Program-made: the position numbers and the translations under genes
Shown here: piece after piece, positions 46,041 through 57,676 of the stretch
Position numbering within the stretch: position 1 is the stretch's first letter
Layout of the letters: every line of letters begins with the position of its first letter
The notes under the pieces: generated by a model
Database searches by the model: none
What the model was told of the DNA's origin: nothing
What the model saw: the letters and a program-made list of their open reading frames with translations, nothing else
Source of the DNA: an uncultured Verrucomicrobiota bacterium
GTDB taxonomy: Bacteria; Verrucomicrobiota; Verrucomicrobiia; Limisphaerales; UBA9464
Length of the DNA stretch: 64,000 bases
Direction: 5' to 3'
Assembly (NCBI GenBank): GCA_903907995.1
Contig: CAIVQH010000023.1
Coordinates: 1-64,000, forward strand

Positions 46041-46922
46041 ATGAGCCAGCCAACTTGCTTTATCATCATGCCGATCAGCGTACCCGACGAACGGCTCGCG
46101 GATTACGGGGGCGACCGGGAGCACTTCCATCACGTGCTGGAGTTTCTGCACATCCCCGCAGTGGAGGCGGCGGGCTTTACGGCCATCGAACCCATCGCCA
46201 AGGGTGCCGACCTGATCCATGCGGAGATCATCAAGCAACTCGACAGTGCCGACCTAGTGCTCTGCGATATGTCCACCCGTAACCCCAACGTGTTCTTCGA
46301 ACTCGGCATACGCACCGCACTTAACAAGCCCGTCTGCATGGTCCGGGATGTCTTGACCACTCATGTACCCTTCGATACGGGGGTGCTCAATTACGAGACC
46401 TACCAACAGAAGCTGGACCCTTGGCACCTCAAAACCGAAGTACCGAAACTAACCAAGCACATCTCTGCCGCCGTGCAACGGAGCGGCAAGAAGAACCCCA
46501 TGTGGCAATATTTCGGCTTGGCTACCCCTGGAAGTTTTGCCAAGGCGGCACCCACCGGTCTCGAAGATCAAATTAGCCTTCTAGCCTCCCGGGTGGAGGA
46601 TATTGCAACTAGAATGAATCCACCCACCGTAAATTCCCCGTCTAAGGCCAAGGCTTCTTTCCATATTCTGCGCATTTTCGTAAATGGTAGGATTGATGAG
46701 ATTCTCACCAAGCGTCATCTAAAACGAAAGCCAAACGACGTCAAAGTAGAAGTTATAGATGAACGTATTTTTATTACACTAAAAGGTGATGCTTATTCAG
46801 GTTTAGTTGAAGAAATTGGTGATTCCGTTTGCAATCAGGCCAACAAGCCAACAATAGTCACATTGATCTCGGATAACGGAGAATCACAATCAAGGGTTTT
46901 TCACCCGCCTGATTTCATGTGA
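46041..46922 (+). CDS. TIR-like / nucleoside deoxyribosyltransferase-like protein
   Basis: Predicted 293-residue protein. Residues 1 to about 130 have the Rossmann-like pattern of TIR/deoxyribosyltransferase-fold nucleotide-binding domains: CFIIMPISVPDERL, an ADLIHAEIIKQLDSADLVLCDMSTRNPNV stretch and FFELGIRTALNKPVCMV. Glu in FELG matches the catalytic Glu position of such enzymes. Residues from about 190 to the end form a separate, unrecognised alpha-beta domain with clearly AT-rich coding, unlike the GC-rich front. Related domains serve as NAD- or nucleotide-degrading effectors in defence. It stands alone behind a palindromic element, a setting consistent with accessory DNA. A defence role is inference. 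Confidence 0.7.
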   Translation: MSQPTCFIIMPISVPDERLADYGGDREHFHHVLEFLHIPAVEAAGFTAIEPIAKGADLIHAEIIKQLDSADLVLCDMSTRNPNVFFELGIRTALNKPVCMVRDVLTTHVPFDTGVLNYETYQQKLDPWHLKTEVPKLTKHISAAVQRSGKKNPMWQYFGLATPGSFAKAAPTGLEDQISLLASRVEDIATRMNPPTVNSPSKAKASFHILRIFVNGRIDEILTKRHLKRKPNDVKVEVIDERIFITLKGDAYSGLVEEIGDSVCNQANKPTIVTLISDNGESQSRVFHPPDFM

Positions 46923-47319
46923 TTATTTCTTAATTTCCAAAGTCCGTTGTCGATTGAGTTGCCGCGCCAAGTGATGAATTAGCAATTCGAGGAGACCACG
47001 ATTCATCACTATCTTTCGGCGGTATTAGGTGCGCCGGGTTTGACCAAATGCTCCAGTGATTTGAGTAAATCGGATGCCAATGGAACCCATCTACCCGCTT
47101 TCACAAGCGGCCATGCCCCCCCTCTTTCTCAGATGAAAATGGTCGGAACGGGCGAGCTTACAACGCCCACCAAACACGCTAAAGGCTTTTGTAATACAAC
47201 CTTGATGCGCTTTTGGCCGAGAAATGTCTGTACCCACTTCATTTTCGGCTGGTCATTCCGCGATTGAGAAAGGCTTTTTGTTTTTGGACCGGCCGGATTT
47301 ACCCTAGACTCCACACACC
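46923..47319. other. 397-bp intergenic region without recognised features
   Basis: Composition shifts from AT-rich next to the TIR-like gene to mixed. A 75-codon open frame in the middle has no ribosome-binding site or protein-like pattern. GGCTTTTTGTTTTTGG near 47271 is T-rich but lacks a stem. Confidence 0.5.
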
Positions 47320-49416
<2,097 letters not shown>

Positions 49417-49456
49417 ACGTCGGGTGATTTTACCCACCTCACATCGCACTTTGGCC

Positions 49457-50395
49457 ATGACGTTCCGCTGCCTGTTCCTGCTCCTGGTCGGCCTGCTCGC
49501 GCACACGGTTCAGGCCCAGCAGTTCACGGCGCATGGAACCGTGACCTACGAGACCTTTGTTGCGGGCGACCGCCAGAGCGGGTCTGAATACGGCTTCGAG
49601 TTCAGCTTCGACAACGGCCGGTACTTCATCGGCCTGAATCCCACGGACAGCAATCTTCCCGACATCCGGTTTGGGTTTGAGGCGGGGGCGCTTTACCGGA
49701 TCCAGCACGTGCTGCACCCAAGTCCAGGCGCTGTCAACGACTTCGCGGGCAACGTCCAAGCGCGCGAATGGCCGCAGGATGATGGGACCGGAGCCAATGT
49801 GATCTGGCTGGCGCTCGGCAGTTTCAAGCCCATGGCGGCCCTGGCTGCCTCAACGAACCGGACGTTCCCGCCTTTCTGGCCATTGGATGATTTCTATCTG
49901 GCAAAGGAAGGTTTTCGGATGCCGGTCAGGCTCAGCCTTTTGGCCGGAGGACTGCCGCAGCAGCTCGTCTTCCTAAACGACGGAACCAACCGACACAGCG
50001 ACCTGAACGGGGTCCGTCATGTGGACCGCTATACGGGCCGACTGGCAGATGGCTACACCAATGCGCTTTATGACGTGGGCCAGACGATGGCTTACAAGGG
50101 CCTGACGCTGCCGTCCATTGCGGCGCTGACGCGCTATTACCCGATTGGGCAAGATTCGCTGGCCATACGCTCCGTGTACACGATCAAGGTCAGCAAAGTC
50201 GGCCCGTTGGCCATCAAGACGTTCCTGCCGGTCTTTTCCGGGAGGGCGTTCACGATCGATGACCGCTTCCCCATTGTGGTGGGTTCACGAACCAATTCCC
50301 TGCATTACGCTCATACCAACGGCTTTTGGCCCCAGGGGAATGCCCTGAACCGCATTTATTACCAGCAGCTTCGCCAATATGGGGTCTTCCCGTGA
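49457..50395 (+). CDS. Secreted hypothetical protein
   Basis: Predicted 312-residue exported protein with a signal peptide (MTFRCLFLLLVGLLAHTVQAQ). The mature part is predicted beta-rich with many aromatic residues (TYETFVAGDRQSGSEYGFEFSFDNGRYFIGLNP). No motif is recognised. The pattern resembles lineage-specific verrucomicrobial secreted proteins of similar length. It follows the YyaL gene by 40 bp, and its own stop is 129 bp before rplM. Confidence 0.65.
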   Translation: MTFRCLFLLLVGLLAHTVQAQQFTAHGTVTYETFVAGDRQSGSEYGFEFSFDNGRYFIGLNPTDSNLPDIRFGFEAGALYRIQHVLHPSPGAVNDFAGNVQAREWPQDDGTGANVIWLALGSFKPMAALAASTNRTFPPFWPLDDFYLAKEGFRMPVRLSLLAGGLPQQLVFLNDGTNRHSDLNGVRHVDRYTGRLADGYTNALYDVGQTMAYKGLTLPSIAALTRYYPIGQDSLAIRSVYTIKVSKVGPLAIKTFLPVFSGRAFTIDDRFPIVVGSRTNSLHYAHTNGFWPQGNALNRIYYQQLRQYGVFP

Positions 50396-50524
50396 GCGCC
50401 CAACCCACCCCTCCTTGCCGGCTGGGCAAATCGCTACACTCACTTTTTGGAAACTCGGGTATTGACCCCAAGCCGCCGTTTGATACACATCCCGCTCCTT
50501 TGTTTCGGAAATAGACAGCGATAG

Positions 50525-50959
50525 ATGAAAACTTTTTTGCCCAAAGTGGATGTCCAGCGGCGCAAGTGGCGCGTGATTGACGCGAACGGTGCCGTGCTCG
50601 GCCGTCTTGCAGTCCAGGTTGCCGACGCGCTCCGCGGCAAGGACAAGCCCGTGTTTACGCCCCACCTCGATGCCGGTGACTTCGTCGTCGTCATCAATGC
50701 CGAGAAGATCGTCCTCACCGGCAAGAAGGAGACCGACAAGCTGTTCATGAGCTACTCCGGTTGGAAGGGCGGCGAGAAGTACCGTTCGGTCGCGCAGGTC
50801 CGCGCCAGCCATCCCGACCGTCTCGTGATGCACGCCGTCAAGGGCATGCTCCCGAAGAACCGCCTCGGTGACCAGCTCCTCACCAAGCTCAAAGTCGTGG
50901 TCGGCCCGGTGCACACGCATTCGGCCCAGACCCCCGCGACCATGGCTTACGTCGGCTGA
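50525..50959 (+). CDS. rplM: 50S ribosomal protein L13
   Basis: Predicted 144-residue large-subunit protein. Conserved segments are KWRVIDANGAVLGRLAVQVADALRGKDKP, YTPHLDAGD-like TPHLDAGDFVVVINAEKI, AVKGMLPKNRLGDQLLTKLKV and a C-terminal HTHSAQTP. It is cotranscribed with rpsI 28 bp downstream, the usual order in bacteria. Confidence 0.97.
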   Translation: MKTFLPKVDVQRRKWRVIDANGAVLGRLAVQVADALRGKDKPVFTPHLDAGDFVVVINAEKIVLTGKKETDKLFMSYSGWKGGEKYRSVAQVRASHPDRLVMHAVKGMLPKNRLGDQLLTKLKVVVGPVHTHSAQTPATMAYVG

Positions 50960-50987
50960 AACTCAATTTTACACCCACTGCTAAATC

Positions 50988-51383
50988 ATGGCTCAAGCTG
51001 TTGAATTCCTCGGGACCGGTCGCCGCAAGACGAGCACCGCCCGCATCCGTCTTTCCCCCGGCACCGGCAAGATCACGGTGAACAAGCGCCCCTTCGAGAA
51101 TTACTTCTCGGTCGAGGCGCAGCGCATGGCCGTCCAGCAGCCCTTCGTGACCACGGCCACGCTCGGCAAGTTCGACGTCAAGATCAACGTCAACGGTGGC
51201 GGCCCCGCCGGCCAGGCCGGTGCGGCCCGGCACGGCATCGCCCGCGCGCTGCTCGCCAGCGACGAGGCCCTCAAGCCGCTCCTGCGCGCCGACGGCCTCC
51301 TCACCCGCGATTCCCGCATGAAGGAACGCAAGAAGTACGGCCAGCCGGGCGCCCGCAAACGCTTCCAGTTCTCGAAGCGCTGA
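50988..51383 (+). CDS. rpsI: 30S ribosomal protein S9
   Basis: Predicted 131-residue small-subunit protein. [41 protein letters not shown] and the basic tail [20 protein letters not shown] identify it. The C-terminal KR reaches the P-site tRNA. Terminated by the hairpin 20 bp further on. Confidence 0.97.
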   Translation: MAQAVEFLGTGRRKTSTARIRLSPGTGKITVNKRPFENYFSVEAQRMAVQQPFVTTATLGKFDVKINVNGGGPAGQAGAARHGIARALLASDEALKPLLRADGLLTRDSRMKERKKYGQPGARKRFQFSKR

Positions 51384-51403
51384 GCCAAGGCAAGATTTCC
51401 AAA

Positions 51404-51433
51404 CCCCGCCCGGTCCTACCGGCGGGGTTTTTT
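51404..51433 (+). terminator. Intrinsic terminator of rplM-rpsI
   Basis: CCCCGCCCGG and CCGGCGGGG pair (one bulged C) around TCCTA and are followed by six T residues. Confidence 0.93.
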
Positions 51434-51471
51434 GCTTTCACCGGGCCCGCCAATCGAACCTTCTCCCTCCG

Positions 51472-52095
51472 ATGCACATTCCCAAGGCATTTGCCGGCGG
51501 TGATCCCGCAGCGATTCACGAGGTCATCGCGCAGAATCCTTTTGCCACGCTGGTGACGTTGGATGGGCAGGAGCCCTTCGCCACGCACCTGCCCCTGCTC
51601 CATTTTCCCGGGCCGGACTCTCCGGGCATCCTCGTGGGCCACGTCGCCCGCGCCAATCCGCAGTGGCAGCACCTCCAAACGGACCGTGACGTGATGGCCA
51701 TCTTTCACGGCCCACACGCCTACGTGTCGCCGAGCTGGTACGAGACGCAGCCCGCCGTGCCGACGTGGAACTACGTGGCCGTACATGCCTACGGGCGCGC
51801 GCGGCTGATCACGGATGCCGCCGAGGTGCGCTCCCGGCTGCGGGAACTCACCGCCCACTTCGAAGCCGGCCTTCCCCGGCCCTGGATTCATGATCTGCCC
51901 GAGGATTACTGGCAGCGCATGACCCAGGCGCTGGTCGCCTTTGAGATTTCGCTCACCCGGCTGGAGGGGAAATTCAAGCTCAACCAGAACCGCTCCGCCA
52001 AAGATGTTCGGGGCGTCATCCGGGCCCTGTCGGCATCGGCGCAGCCGATGGATCGCGACGTGGCCACGCTGATGGAGGCGGCCTTGAAAGAATGA
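51472..52095 (+). CDS. PaiB-family FMN-binding protein
   Basis: Predicted 207-residue flavin-binding split-barrel protein. MHIPKAFAGGDPAAIHEVIAQNPFATLV, LPLLHFPG, GHVARANPQW, AYVSPSWYETQPAVPTWNYVAVHAYG and KLNQNRSAKDVRGVI are typical of the PaiB transcriptional-regulator family, which in Bacillus represses sporulation and protease genes. It overlaps the next gene as ATGA, implying coupled translation with a GNAT enzyme, which recalls the paiAB pair. Confidence 0.9.
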   Translation: MHIPKAFAGGDPAAIHEVIAQNPFATLVTLDGQEPFATHLPLLHFPGPDSPGILVGHVARANPQWQHLQTDRDVMAIFHGPHAYVSPSWYETQPAVPTWNYVAVHAYGRARLITDAAEVRSRLRELTAHFEAGLPRPWIHDLPEDYWQRMTQALVAFEISLTRLEGKFKLNQNRSAKDVRGVIRALSASAQPMDRDVATLMEAALKE

Positions 52096-52562
52096 ACGCA
52101 AATACCTCCATGCACCCGGAGTGGCAAAAGGATGGATTCACGGTCTCGACCGATCCGGCGAGGCTCGACGTCGCGGCAATCCATCGCTTCCTCGCGGCGT
52201 CCTACTGGGCCACCGACATCCCGTACGAGGTGGTCGCCCGCTCCCTGCAACATTCGCTGTGCTTCGGCGTGTATCACGGTGGCGAGCAGATCGGCCTCGC
52301 CCGGCTCATCACTGACCGGGCTACCTTCGCCTACCTCTGCGACGTGTACGTCCTCGAGGCCTGGCGGGGACGCGGGCTGGCGAAATGGCTGATGACCTGC
52401 GTCAGCGCGCACTCCGACCTGCAGGGCCTGCGGCGCTTCAACCTCGTCACCCGGGACGCTCATCCGCTCTACCGGCAGTTCGGCTTTGTGACGCCGGCCC
52501 GGCCCGAAGGCTACATGGAGAAACTCGACCGCGATGTTTACAAGCGGGCTGCCGCTCCCTGA
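52092..52562 (+). CDS. GNAT-family N-acetyltransferase
   Basis: Predicted 156-residue acetyltransferase. SYWATDIPYEVVARSLQHSLCFGVY, DVYVLEAWRGRGLAKWLM (acetyl-CoA-binding motif A) and AHPLYRQFGF are typical of single-domain GNATs. The substrate is unknown; the link with PaiB suggests a polyamine or other amine. Translationally coupled to the PaiB gene through a 4-bp overlap, and followed by argC after 42 bp. Confidence 0.87.
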   Translation: MNANTSMHPEWQKDGFTVSTDPARLDVAAIHRFLAASYWATDIPYEVVARSLQHSLCFGVYHGGEQIGLARLITDRATFAYLCDVYVLEAWRGRGLAKWLMTCVSAHSDLQGLRRFNLVTRDAHPLYRQFGFVTPARPEGYMEKLDRDVYKRAAAP

Positions 52563-52604
52563 AATTGCGGGCCGTCATACTGCGTCATACTTTGCCACCC
52601 TGAC

Positions 52605-53678
52605 ATGCGAACTTTTCCATCCCCCGTCCGCGTCGCCATCATCGGAGCCTCCGGCTATTCCGGCGAGGAGCTCGTGCGCCTGCTGCTCGGCCATCCGCAC
52701 GCCGAGCTCGTGGCCGTGACCTCGCGCCAGTATGCGGGGCAGACGGTCGCCCAGATCTTCCCCAAGTTCGCCAGCCATCCCAAGGCGCGCGCCCTGCGCT
52801 TCAGCGACCCCAACGTGGGCGTCCTCGCCACCCAAGCGGATGTCGTCTTTTTGGCCCTGCCCCACGGTGTGGCGGCGGAGTTTGCCGTGCCGCTGCTGGC
52901 AGCCGGCTGCACCGTGATCGACCTGAGCGCGGATTTCCGCCTGCGGAGCGCTGCCGTCTATCAGGAGTTTTACGCCCACGAGCATCCTGCGCCGGACCTA
53001 CTCGCCAAGGCCGTGTACGGATTGCCCGAGGTGTATCGCGCGCAAATCCGCGAGTCGCAACTCATCGCCTCGCCCGGCTGCTATCCCACGAGCATCCTGC
53101 TGCCCGTAGTGCCGCTCCTGCGCGCCGGCCTGATCAAGCCCACGGGCATCATCGCCGACTCGATGAGCGGCGTGAGCGGTGCGGGCCGGAAGGCAGAGCT
53201 GGACTATCTTTTCTGCGAATGCAACGAGAGCGTCCGCGCCTACGGCCTTCCGAAGCACCGGCACCTGTCCGAGATCGAGCAGGAACTCAGCCTCGCGGCG
53301 GGCGAAGCGGTCACGCTCCAGTTCACGCCGCATCTCATCCCGGTGAATCGGGGCATCCACACCACGCTCTATCTCGCCCCGGCCAAGCATTTCTCCAGCG
53401 CCGAAGAGGCCGCCGAGCTGAACGCGCAGATTGCCGCCTGCTATCGCGCCGCCTACGCCGACGAACCCTTCGTGCGCGTGCTCGAGGGCAAGGCGCTGCC
53501 AGACACCAAGAACATCACCGGCACCAACACCCTTGAACTCGCTTGGCGGCTCGACGTGCGCACCGGCCGCCTGCTCGTGCTCAGCGCCGAGGACAACATC
53601 GTCAAAGGCGCGAGCGGCCAGGCCGTGCAGAGCCTGAACATTCTCTGCGGCTGGGCGGAAACCTCCGGTCTGCTCTGA
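52605..53678 (+). CDS. argC: N-acetyl-gamma-glutamyl-phosphate reductase
   Basis: Predicted 357-residue enzyme of arginine synthesis that reduces N-acetylglutamyl phosphate with NADPH. NADP-binding IIGASGYSGEELVRLL at the front, VFLALPHG, the catalytic Cys in LIASPGCYPTS, and SGVSGAGRKA and HLIPVNRGIHTT further on. Length is typical. No other arg genes are in the window. Confidence 0.95.
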   Translation: MRTFPSPVRVAIIGASGYSGEELVRLLLGHPHAELVAVTSRQYAGQTVAQIFPKFASHPKARALRFSDPNVGVLATQADVVFLALPHGVAAEFAVPLLAAGCTVIDLSADFRLRSAAVYQEFYAHEHPAPDLLAKAVYGLPEVYRAQIRESQLIASPGCYPTSILLPVVPLLRAGLIKPTGIIADSMSGVSGAGRKAELDYLFCECNESVRAYGLPKHRHLSEIEQELSLAAGEAVTLQFTPHLIPVNRGIHTTLYLAPAKHFSSAEEAAELNAQIAACYRAAYADEPFVRVLEGKALPDTKNITGTNTLELAWRLDVRTGRLLVLSAEDNIVKGASGQAVQSLNILCGWAETSGLL

Positions 53679-53714
53679 GCCTGCGACGGCCCGCCGTCGC
53701 CGTGGCCAAGGCAG

Positions 53715-54893
53715 TCAGGATTTGCCGGCGTGGTCGCCGTACTCCCAATCGTAGGGTACGCCGGTGTCACCTAAGATGAATCGCACCAGCTCGGCAAAAC
53801 CGGCCTCGGAGCGGACGTCATTTGACAGGATGACGACGCAGCGCTGACCAGCCATCAGGCAGACCATGGTATTGGCCGTCTTGCCGTCGTGGCCGCCCTT
53901 GTAGATGCCATGGCCCTGCGGTCCGTCGAAGGCGATCGCGCCCAGGCTGGCATACAGATCCTTGCGCTGCTTCGCCACCGGCACGTCCTCCTGGAAGTTG
54001 GGAAACTGATGGGCGATGCCGAGGTGCAACTGCGGTTTCGCCAGCTCGGCGCGGGCGGCTGTGCTCAGGCCATCGCCGCGCACCAGGCCGGCGGCGAATT
54101 TTGCAAAGTCGGCAATCGTGGTGTTCATCGAGCCGGCCGCCCGCACCTTTTTGCGCTGGTCATGTTCCTCGGGCTCGCCCTTGTCGTTCCAGCCGTCGGC
54201 GACGTTGGCATTGGTGCCATTCAGCCAAGTCAGGCTGGTCCGCGTCATGCCCAGCCGGTCGAAATTGGCCCTGGTCAGCTCGCCGACATCGAGTCCCAGG
54301 CCCTGCGTCTTGCGTCCGTGTTCGATCACGAACTGCAGCAGGATGAAGCCTTCGCCCGAATAACTGAAGCGGGTGCCCGGATCGAAGTGGAGGCGCAGCT
54401 TCTGGTCGGGTTCGATGAACCAGAAGTTGTGCATGCCAGTCGAATGGGTCAGGCACATGCGCGGCGTGATCTTCTCCCAGCGCGGGTCGTCGGCCAGGTG
54501 CTTGTAGGGTCCGTATTTATCAGGGAAGACGGGATCGGGACCGTACGTCGGCAACGGCTGGTCGAGATCCTCCTTGAGGGGCGTTTCGAGGCTGAGTCTG
54601 CCCTGATCGACGAGTTGCAAAACGGTGTAGGCAAAGACGGTCTTGGTCAGCGACGCGCCGTACATGACGGTGTTGGTGGTGAGCGGGTCGCCCTTGGCGT
54701 TCCGGATGCCATAGGCCTGGACATAGCCAACTTGGCCCTGGTCGATGACCGCCACAGCCATGCCGTTGGCGTGAGTACGGGTCATGATCTGGCGCACCTT
54801 GGTGTCGATGGCCGCGCCGTTCGGTATGGGCTGGGCGACCGATCTCAGGGAAAGACCGAGCGTGAACAGGATCAGATAAACGGTACGCCTCAT
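53715..54893 (-). CDS. Secreted class C beta-lactamase-like serine hydrolase
   Basis: Predicted 392-residue exported penicillin-binding-protein-fold hydrolase. The chosen ATG opens a signal peptide (MRRTVYLILFTLGLSLRSVAQ); an upstream start would add 23 residues. The catalytic SxxK is SLTK in VMYGASLTKTVFAYTVLQL, the second motif is YSGEG, and KGGHDGK near the end takes the place of the KTG box. CLTHSTGMHNF is the usual LLTHTSGL element. Such proteins are esterases, D-aminopeptidases or transpeptidases; resistance is not implied. Confidence 0.88.
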   Translation of the reverse strand: MRRTVYLILFTLGLSLRSVAQPIPNGAAIDTKVRQIMTRTHANGMAVAVIDQGQVGYVQAYGIRNAKGDPLTTNTVMYGASLTKTVFAYTVLQLVDQGRLSLETPLKEDLDQPLPTYGPDPVFPDKYGPYKHLADDPRWEKITPRMCLTHSTGMHNFWFIEPDQKLRLHFDPGTRFSYSGEGFILLQFVIEHGRKTQGLGLDVGELTRANFDRLGMTRTSLTWLNGTNANVADGWNDKGEPEEHDQRKKVRAAGSMNTTIADFAKFAAGLVRGDGLSTAARAELAKPQLHLGIAHQFPNFQEDVPVAKQRKDLYASLGAIAFDGPQGHGIYKGGHDGKTANTMVCLMAGQRCVVILSNDVRSEAGFAELVRFILGDTGVPYDWEYGDHAGKS

Positions 54894-55078
54894 GAATCGA
54901 TGGCAACGTGTGGATTTCCCCGATCTCAAACAACCCAAAACGGCCGGCCAAAGCCCCACCAAGGCTGCGCCTTGGCTTCGTTAGGAGGTTCACCTCCGCG
55001 GATCGCCGGAATCTCCGACGCCTGTCCGGTGGTCGAATGCCGGGGCAGCCACCCGTACAAATGTGCGCCCGCTCGCCC

Positions 55079-57676
55079 TCATTTTCCGGAGCGCTCCTGC
55101 AAAACCACGCCCAGCGGACCGGACCGGACCTCAAAGTGCAGGGTCTGTTCGTCGCGCTGTATTTCCAGGTCCACGGCCCCCTCCTTGCCTGCTGCCATCC
55201 GCTGTAGCAGCGCATCCCTTCCCGTAACTTCCTGGCCGTCGTAGCGGCGGATGCGGTCACCGGCTTTCAGGCCCCGCTTCGCGGCCTGACCGCCCGGGAT
55301 GATTTCGGAGATGATGACAACCGCCGAGCCTGCGAGGGCGCCGGCTTTCGTCGCGAGGTTCACACCCTGGGCGTCGAAGTATTCGGCGCGGACCGGCTGA
55401 CCGGTGGCGGGATCATATTGTATGGTGGCCCGGGCCCAGCGACCCACTGCCACCGGCCGGTCAGCCGCGTCGAAATAGGCGGTCTCCGTCACATTGCCAC
55501 GGGCGTCATAGCGGATGGCCGTGCGAGCCCACCCCTTCGGATCGGCCACGGGCTGGCCATCTTTGCCGAAAGTGGCGAGCTCCACGATGTTCCCGCGGTC
55601 GTCGTAGCGGATGGTTCCACGCACCCGGCCATCAGCAGTGCGCACGGGCTCGCCCTTCACCCCGAAGTAGGCCGTCTCAATCGGGCGGTTCCGGTCGTCG
55701 TAGCGGACTCTCAGGATCGAATACCCGGTCTTGAGCAGCACGGGTTGCTGGTCCGGTCCGAAACAGGCCGTCTCGATCTGGTTCCCGCGCGCGTCCCAGC
55801 GATACGTCGTCCGCGCCATGCCGGTGTTGGCGCACACGGGTTCGTCGCGCGCGCCAAAATACGAAATCTCGACCGGGTTGTCCTGGGCGTCGAAGCGCTG
55901 GGTCACCCTCGCATAGCCCTGCCGGTTCAGCGTCGGCAGCCCGTCCACCCCGTAATAGGACTGCTCATTGGCGTTTCCGCGCGTGTCGTAGCCGGTGACG
56001 ATGCGGGCGATGCCCTCCCGGTTCCGCGTGGGCAGGCCGTCCACCCCGAAACAGGCCCACTCGACCAGGCTGCCCTCTTCATTGCGCCGGCTGCGGAGAC
56101 TCGCGTAGCCTCCTTGGCCCAATACAGGCTCGTCGTTAATGCCGAAGAAGGCCAACCCGACCTCGTTATGCCGGCTGTCCAGACGGAACTGGCACCGGGC
56201 GATCCGGTCCAGCACCAGCACTGGTTTTCCGTCCGGGCCGAAAAAGGCCTCCTCCAGCAGGTTCCCCTGCGTATCGACGCGGCGCGTAACGCGGGCGTAT
56301 CCTTGCCGGTTCGACACCGGTCGGTTGGTCAGGCCAAAGTTGGCCAGCTCCACCTGGTTGCCGTGCGCATCGTAGCGGGCGGCGCTGCGGGCGATGCCAT
56401 CCCGGGTCAACACGGGGCCGCCATCCAGACCAAAGTAGGCCAGCTCCGTCTGGTTGCCCTGTACGTCATAGTGGGCGGTCCAACGGGCAAAGCCGTTGGT
56501 ATTGAGCACGGGGCGACGGGTGAGCCCGAAGAACGCCTCTTCCAACTGATGCCCGTGGGCATCGTATCGGGAAACGATTCGCGCCACGCCGTTCGGGAGC
56601 ACCACCGGCTGATGGTCCGGCCCAAAAAAAGCCCACTCGACCAGATTTCCGTGGCCATCCCGCACCATCTCGCTGCGGGCATGGCCATCCCTCTGCCAGA
56701 CCGGACCGCCGTCCAGGCCAAGGCTGTCCTGACTGACGGTGTTGCCATACCGGTCGCGCACCGTGCGGGTTTCGGCGTAGCCTCCCGGCACCAGGACCGG
56801 GGCGCCTTGGGCGTCGATGAACCGGCTCCGGATGACGAAGCCCCGGGCATCCCGTTCCAGACGGACCGAAACGACGCCGCACCGGTTGGGCACCGGCTTC
56901 CCGTCGAATCCGAGATTGGTAATTTCCAGAGGCCGCCCCCGCTCATCGTAGCGAAAGGCCTGGCCATACCCACCATCCACCCCGGCACACGGCACATGGT
57001 ACGCATTGAAGTAGGTCAGCTCCCGGCACAGGCCGTCCGGCTGGTAAACCACCCGGTGCGCCGTGATCGGGCTCCTCACCTCGCCGAGCAGATGCGGTTC
57101 ATGGGACGGGGGAAGCGTATCAAAGAGCCCGCCCAAACTGCTCTGGACCGGCGGTGTTCGTTGGGAGCCTGGCTGAAACTCGACCATCACCACGCGGCCT
57201 TCGGGCAAATCCTGGGCCACGCCATACTCCTGGTGGAGCACCCGGCGGCCGGCATGATCCTGCAGGTCGATGGCGGCCAGCGAGCCATCCGCCCGATAGG
57301 TGAGCTCCCGGAGCGCACCATGATAGCCATAGGGGGAGTCCGCGAGATCACCGGTGGCATTGACCGTGATGATGTGAATCACCCGGTTCTGGCGGCGCTC
57401 CACCTGGTAGCTCAGCTCACGATGACGCGCCTCTTCGGCCGTGAGGGGGATGATCCCCTCAGGCACACTGAAGCGGTCGGTCAGCTCGGCGAAAAAGGCC
57501 ACCGCCGCAGCAGGGTCAGGCTGCCTGTTTTCCAGGCCGGTCACGAACAGCAACAGGGGCAGCAGAAGCACCCCGGGAATCAAACGTCGCAGCCTCCACC
57601 GCCCGTGAGTCTTTAAGGCAGTGGCGGTCATGCCGGCTAACGGGACCGAAAATTCCTCGGAGTGCTCAGGGTTCAT
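55079..57676 (-). CDS. YD-like repeat protein with C-terminal PDZ domain
   Basis: Predicted 865-residue membrane-anchored or exported protein. The ATG at 57676 is preferred; another is at 57631. A hydrophobic segment (LIPGVLLLPLLLFVTGL, about 31-47) leads into the outside part. From about residue 300 there are 17 tandem repeats of about 32 residues with the pattern E.A.FG.DG.PV....G.AR....YDA.GN, related to RHS/YD repeats. The C-terminal 85 residues are a PDZ domain (SEIIPGGQAAKRGLKAGDRI). This is an unusual pairing; a surface binding protein that presents a peptide-binding module is plausible. Divergent from the MEDS gene. Confidence 0.8.
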   Translation of the reverse strand: MNPEHSEEFSVPLAGMTATALKTHGRWRLRRLIPGVLLLPLLLFVTGLENRQPDPAAAVAFFAELTDRFSVPEGIIPLTAEEARHRELSYQVERRQNRVIHIITVNATGDLADSPYGYHGALRELTYRADGSLAAIDLQDHAGRRVLHQEYGVAQDLPEGRVVMVEFQPGSQRTPPVQSSLGGLFDTLPPSHEPHLLGEVRSPITAHRVVYQPDGLCRELTYFNAYHVPCAGVDGGYGQAFRYDERGRPLEITNLGFDGKPVPNRCGVVSVRLERDARGFVIRSRFIDAQGAPVLVPGGYAETRTVRDRYGNTVSQDSLGLDGGPVWQRDGHARSEMVRDGHGNLVEWAFFGPDHQPVVLPNGVARIVSRYDAHGHQLEEAFFGLTRRPVLNTNGFARWTAHYDVQGNQTELAYFGLDGGPVLTRDGIARSAARYDAHGNQVELANFGLTNRPVSNRQGYARVTRRVDTQGNLLEEAFFGPDGKPVLVLDRIARCQFRLDSRHNEVGLAFFGINDEPVLGQGGYASLRSRRNEEGSLVEWACFGVDGLPTRNREGIARIVTGYDTRGNANEQSYYGVDGLPTLNRQGYARVTQRFDAQDNPVEISYFGARDEPVCANTGMARTTYRWDARGNQIETACFGPDQQPVLLKTGYSILRVRYDDRNRPIETAYFGVKGEPVRTADGRVRGTIRYDDRGNIVELATFGKDGQPVADPKGWARTAIRYDARGNVTETAYFDAADRPVAVGRWARATIQYDPATGQPVRAEYFDAQGVNLATKAGALAGSAVVIISEIIPGGQAAKRGLKAGDRIRRYDGQEVTGRDALLQRMAAGKEGAVDLEIQRDEQTLHFEVRSGPLGVVLQERSGK

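Noticed and set aside
47040-47267. A 75-codon frame in the gap before the YyaL-type gene
   Set aside because: No ribosome-binding site, no protein-like composition and no motif.
53715-54893. A true antibiotic-resistance beta-lactamase
   Set aside because: It has the class C fold motifs, but KGG replaces KTG and many such proteins are esterases or peptidases. Resistance cannot be claimed.
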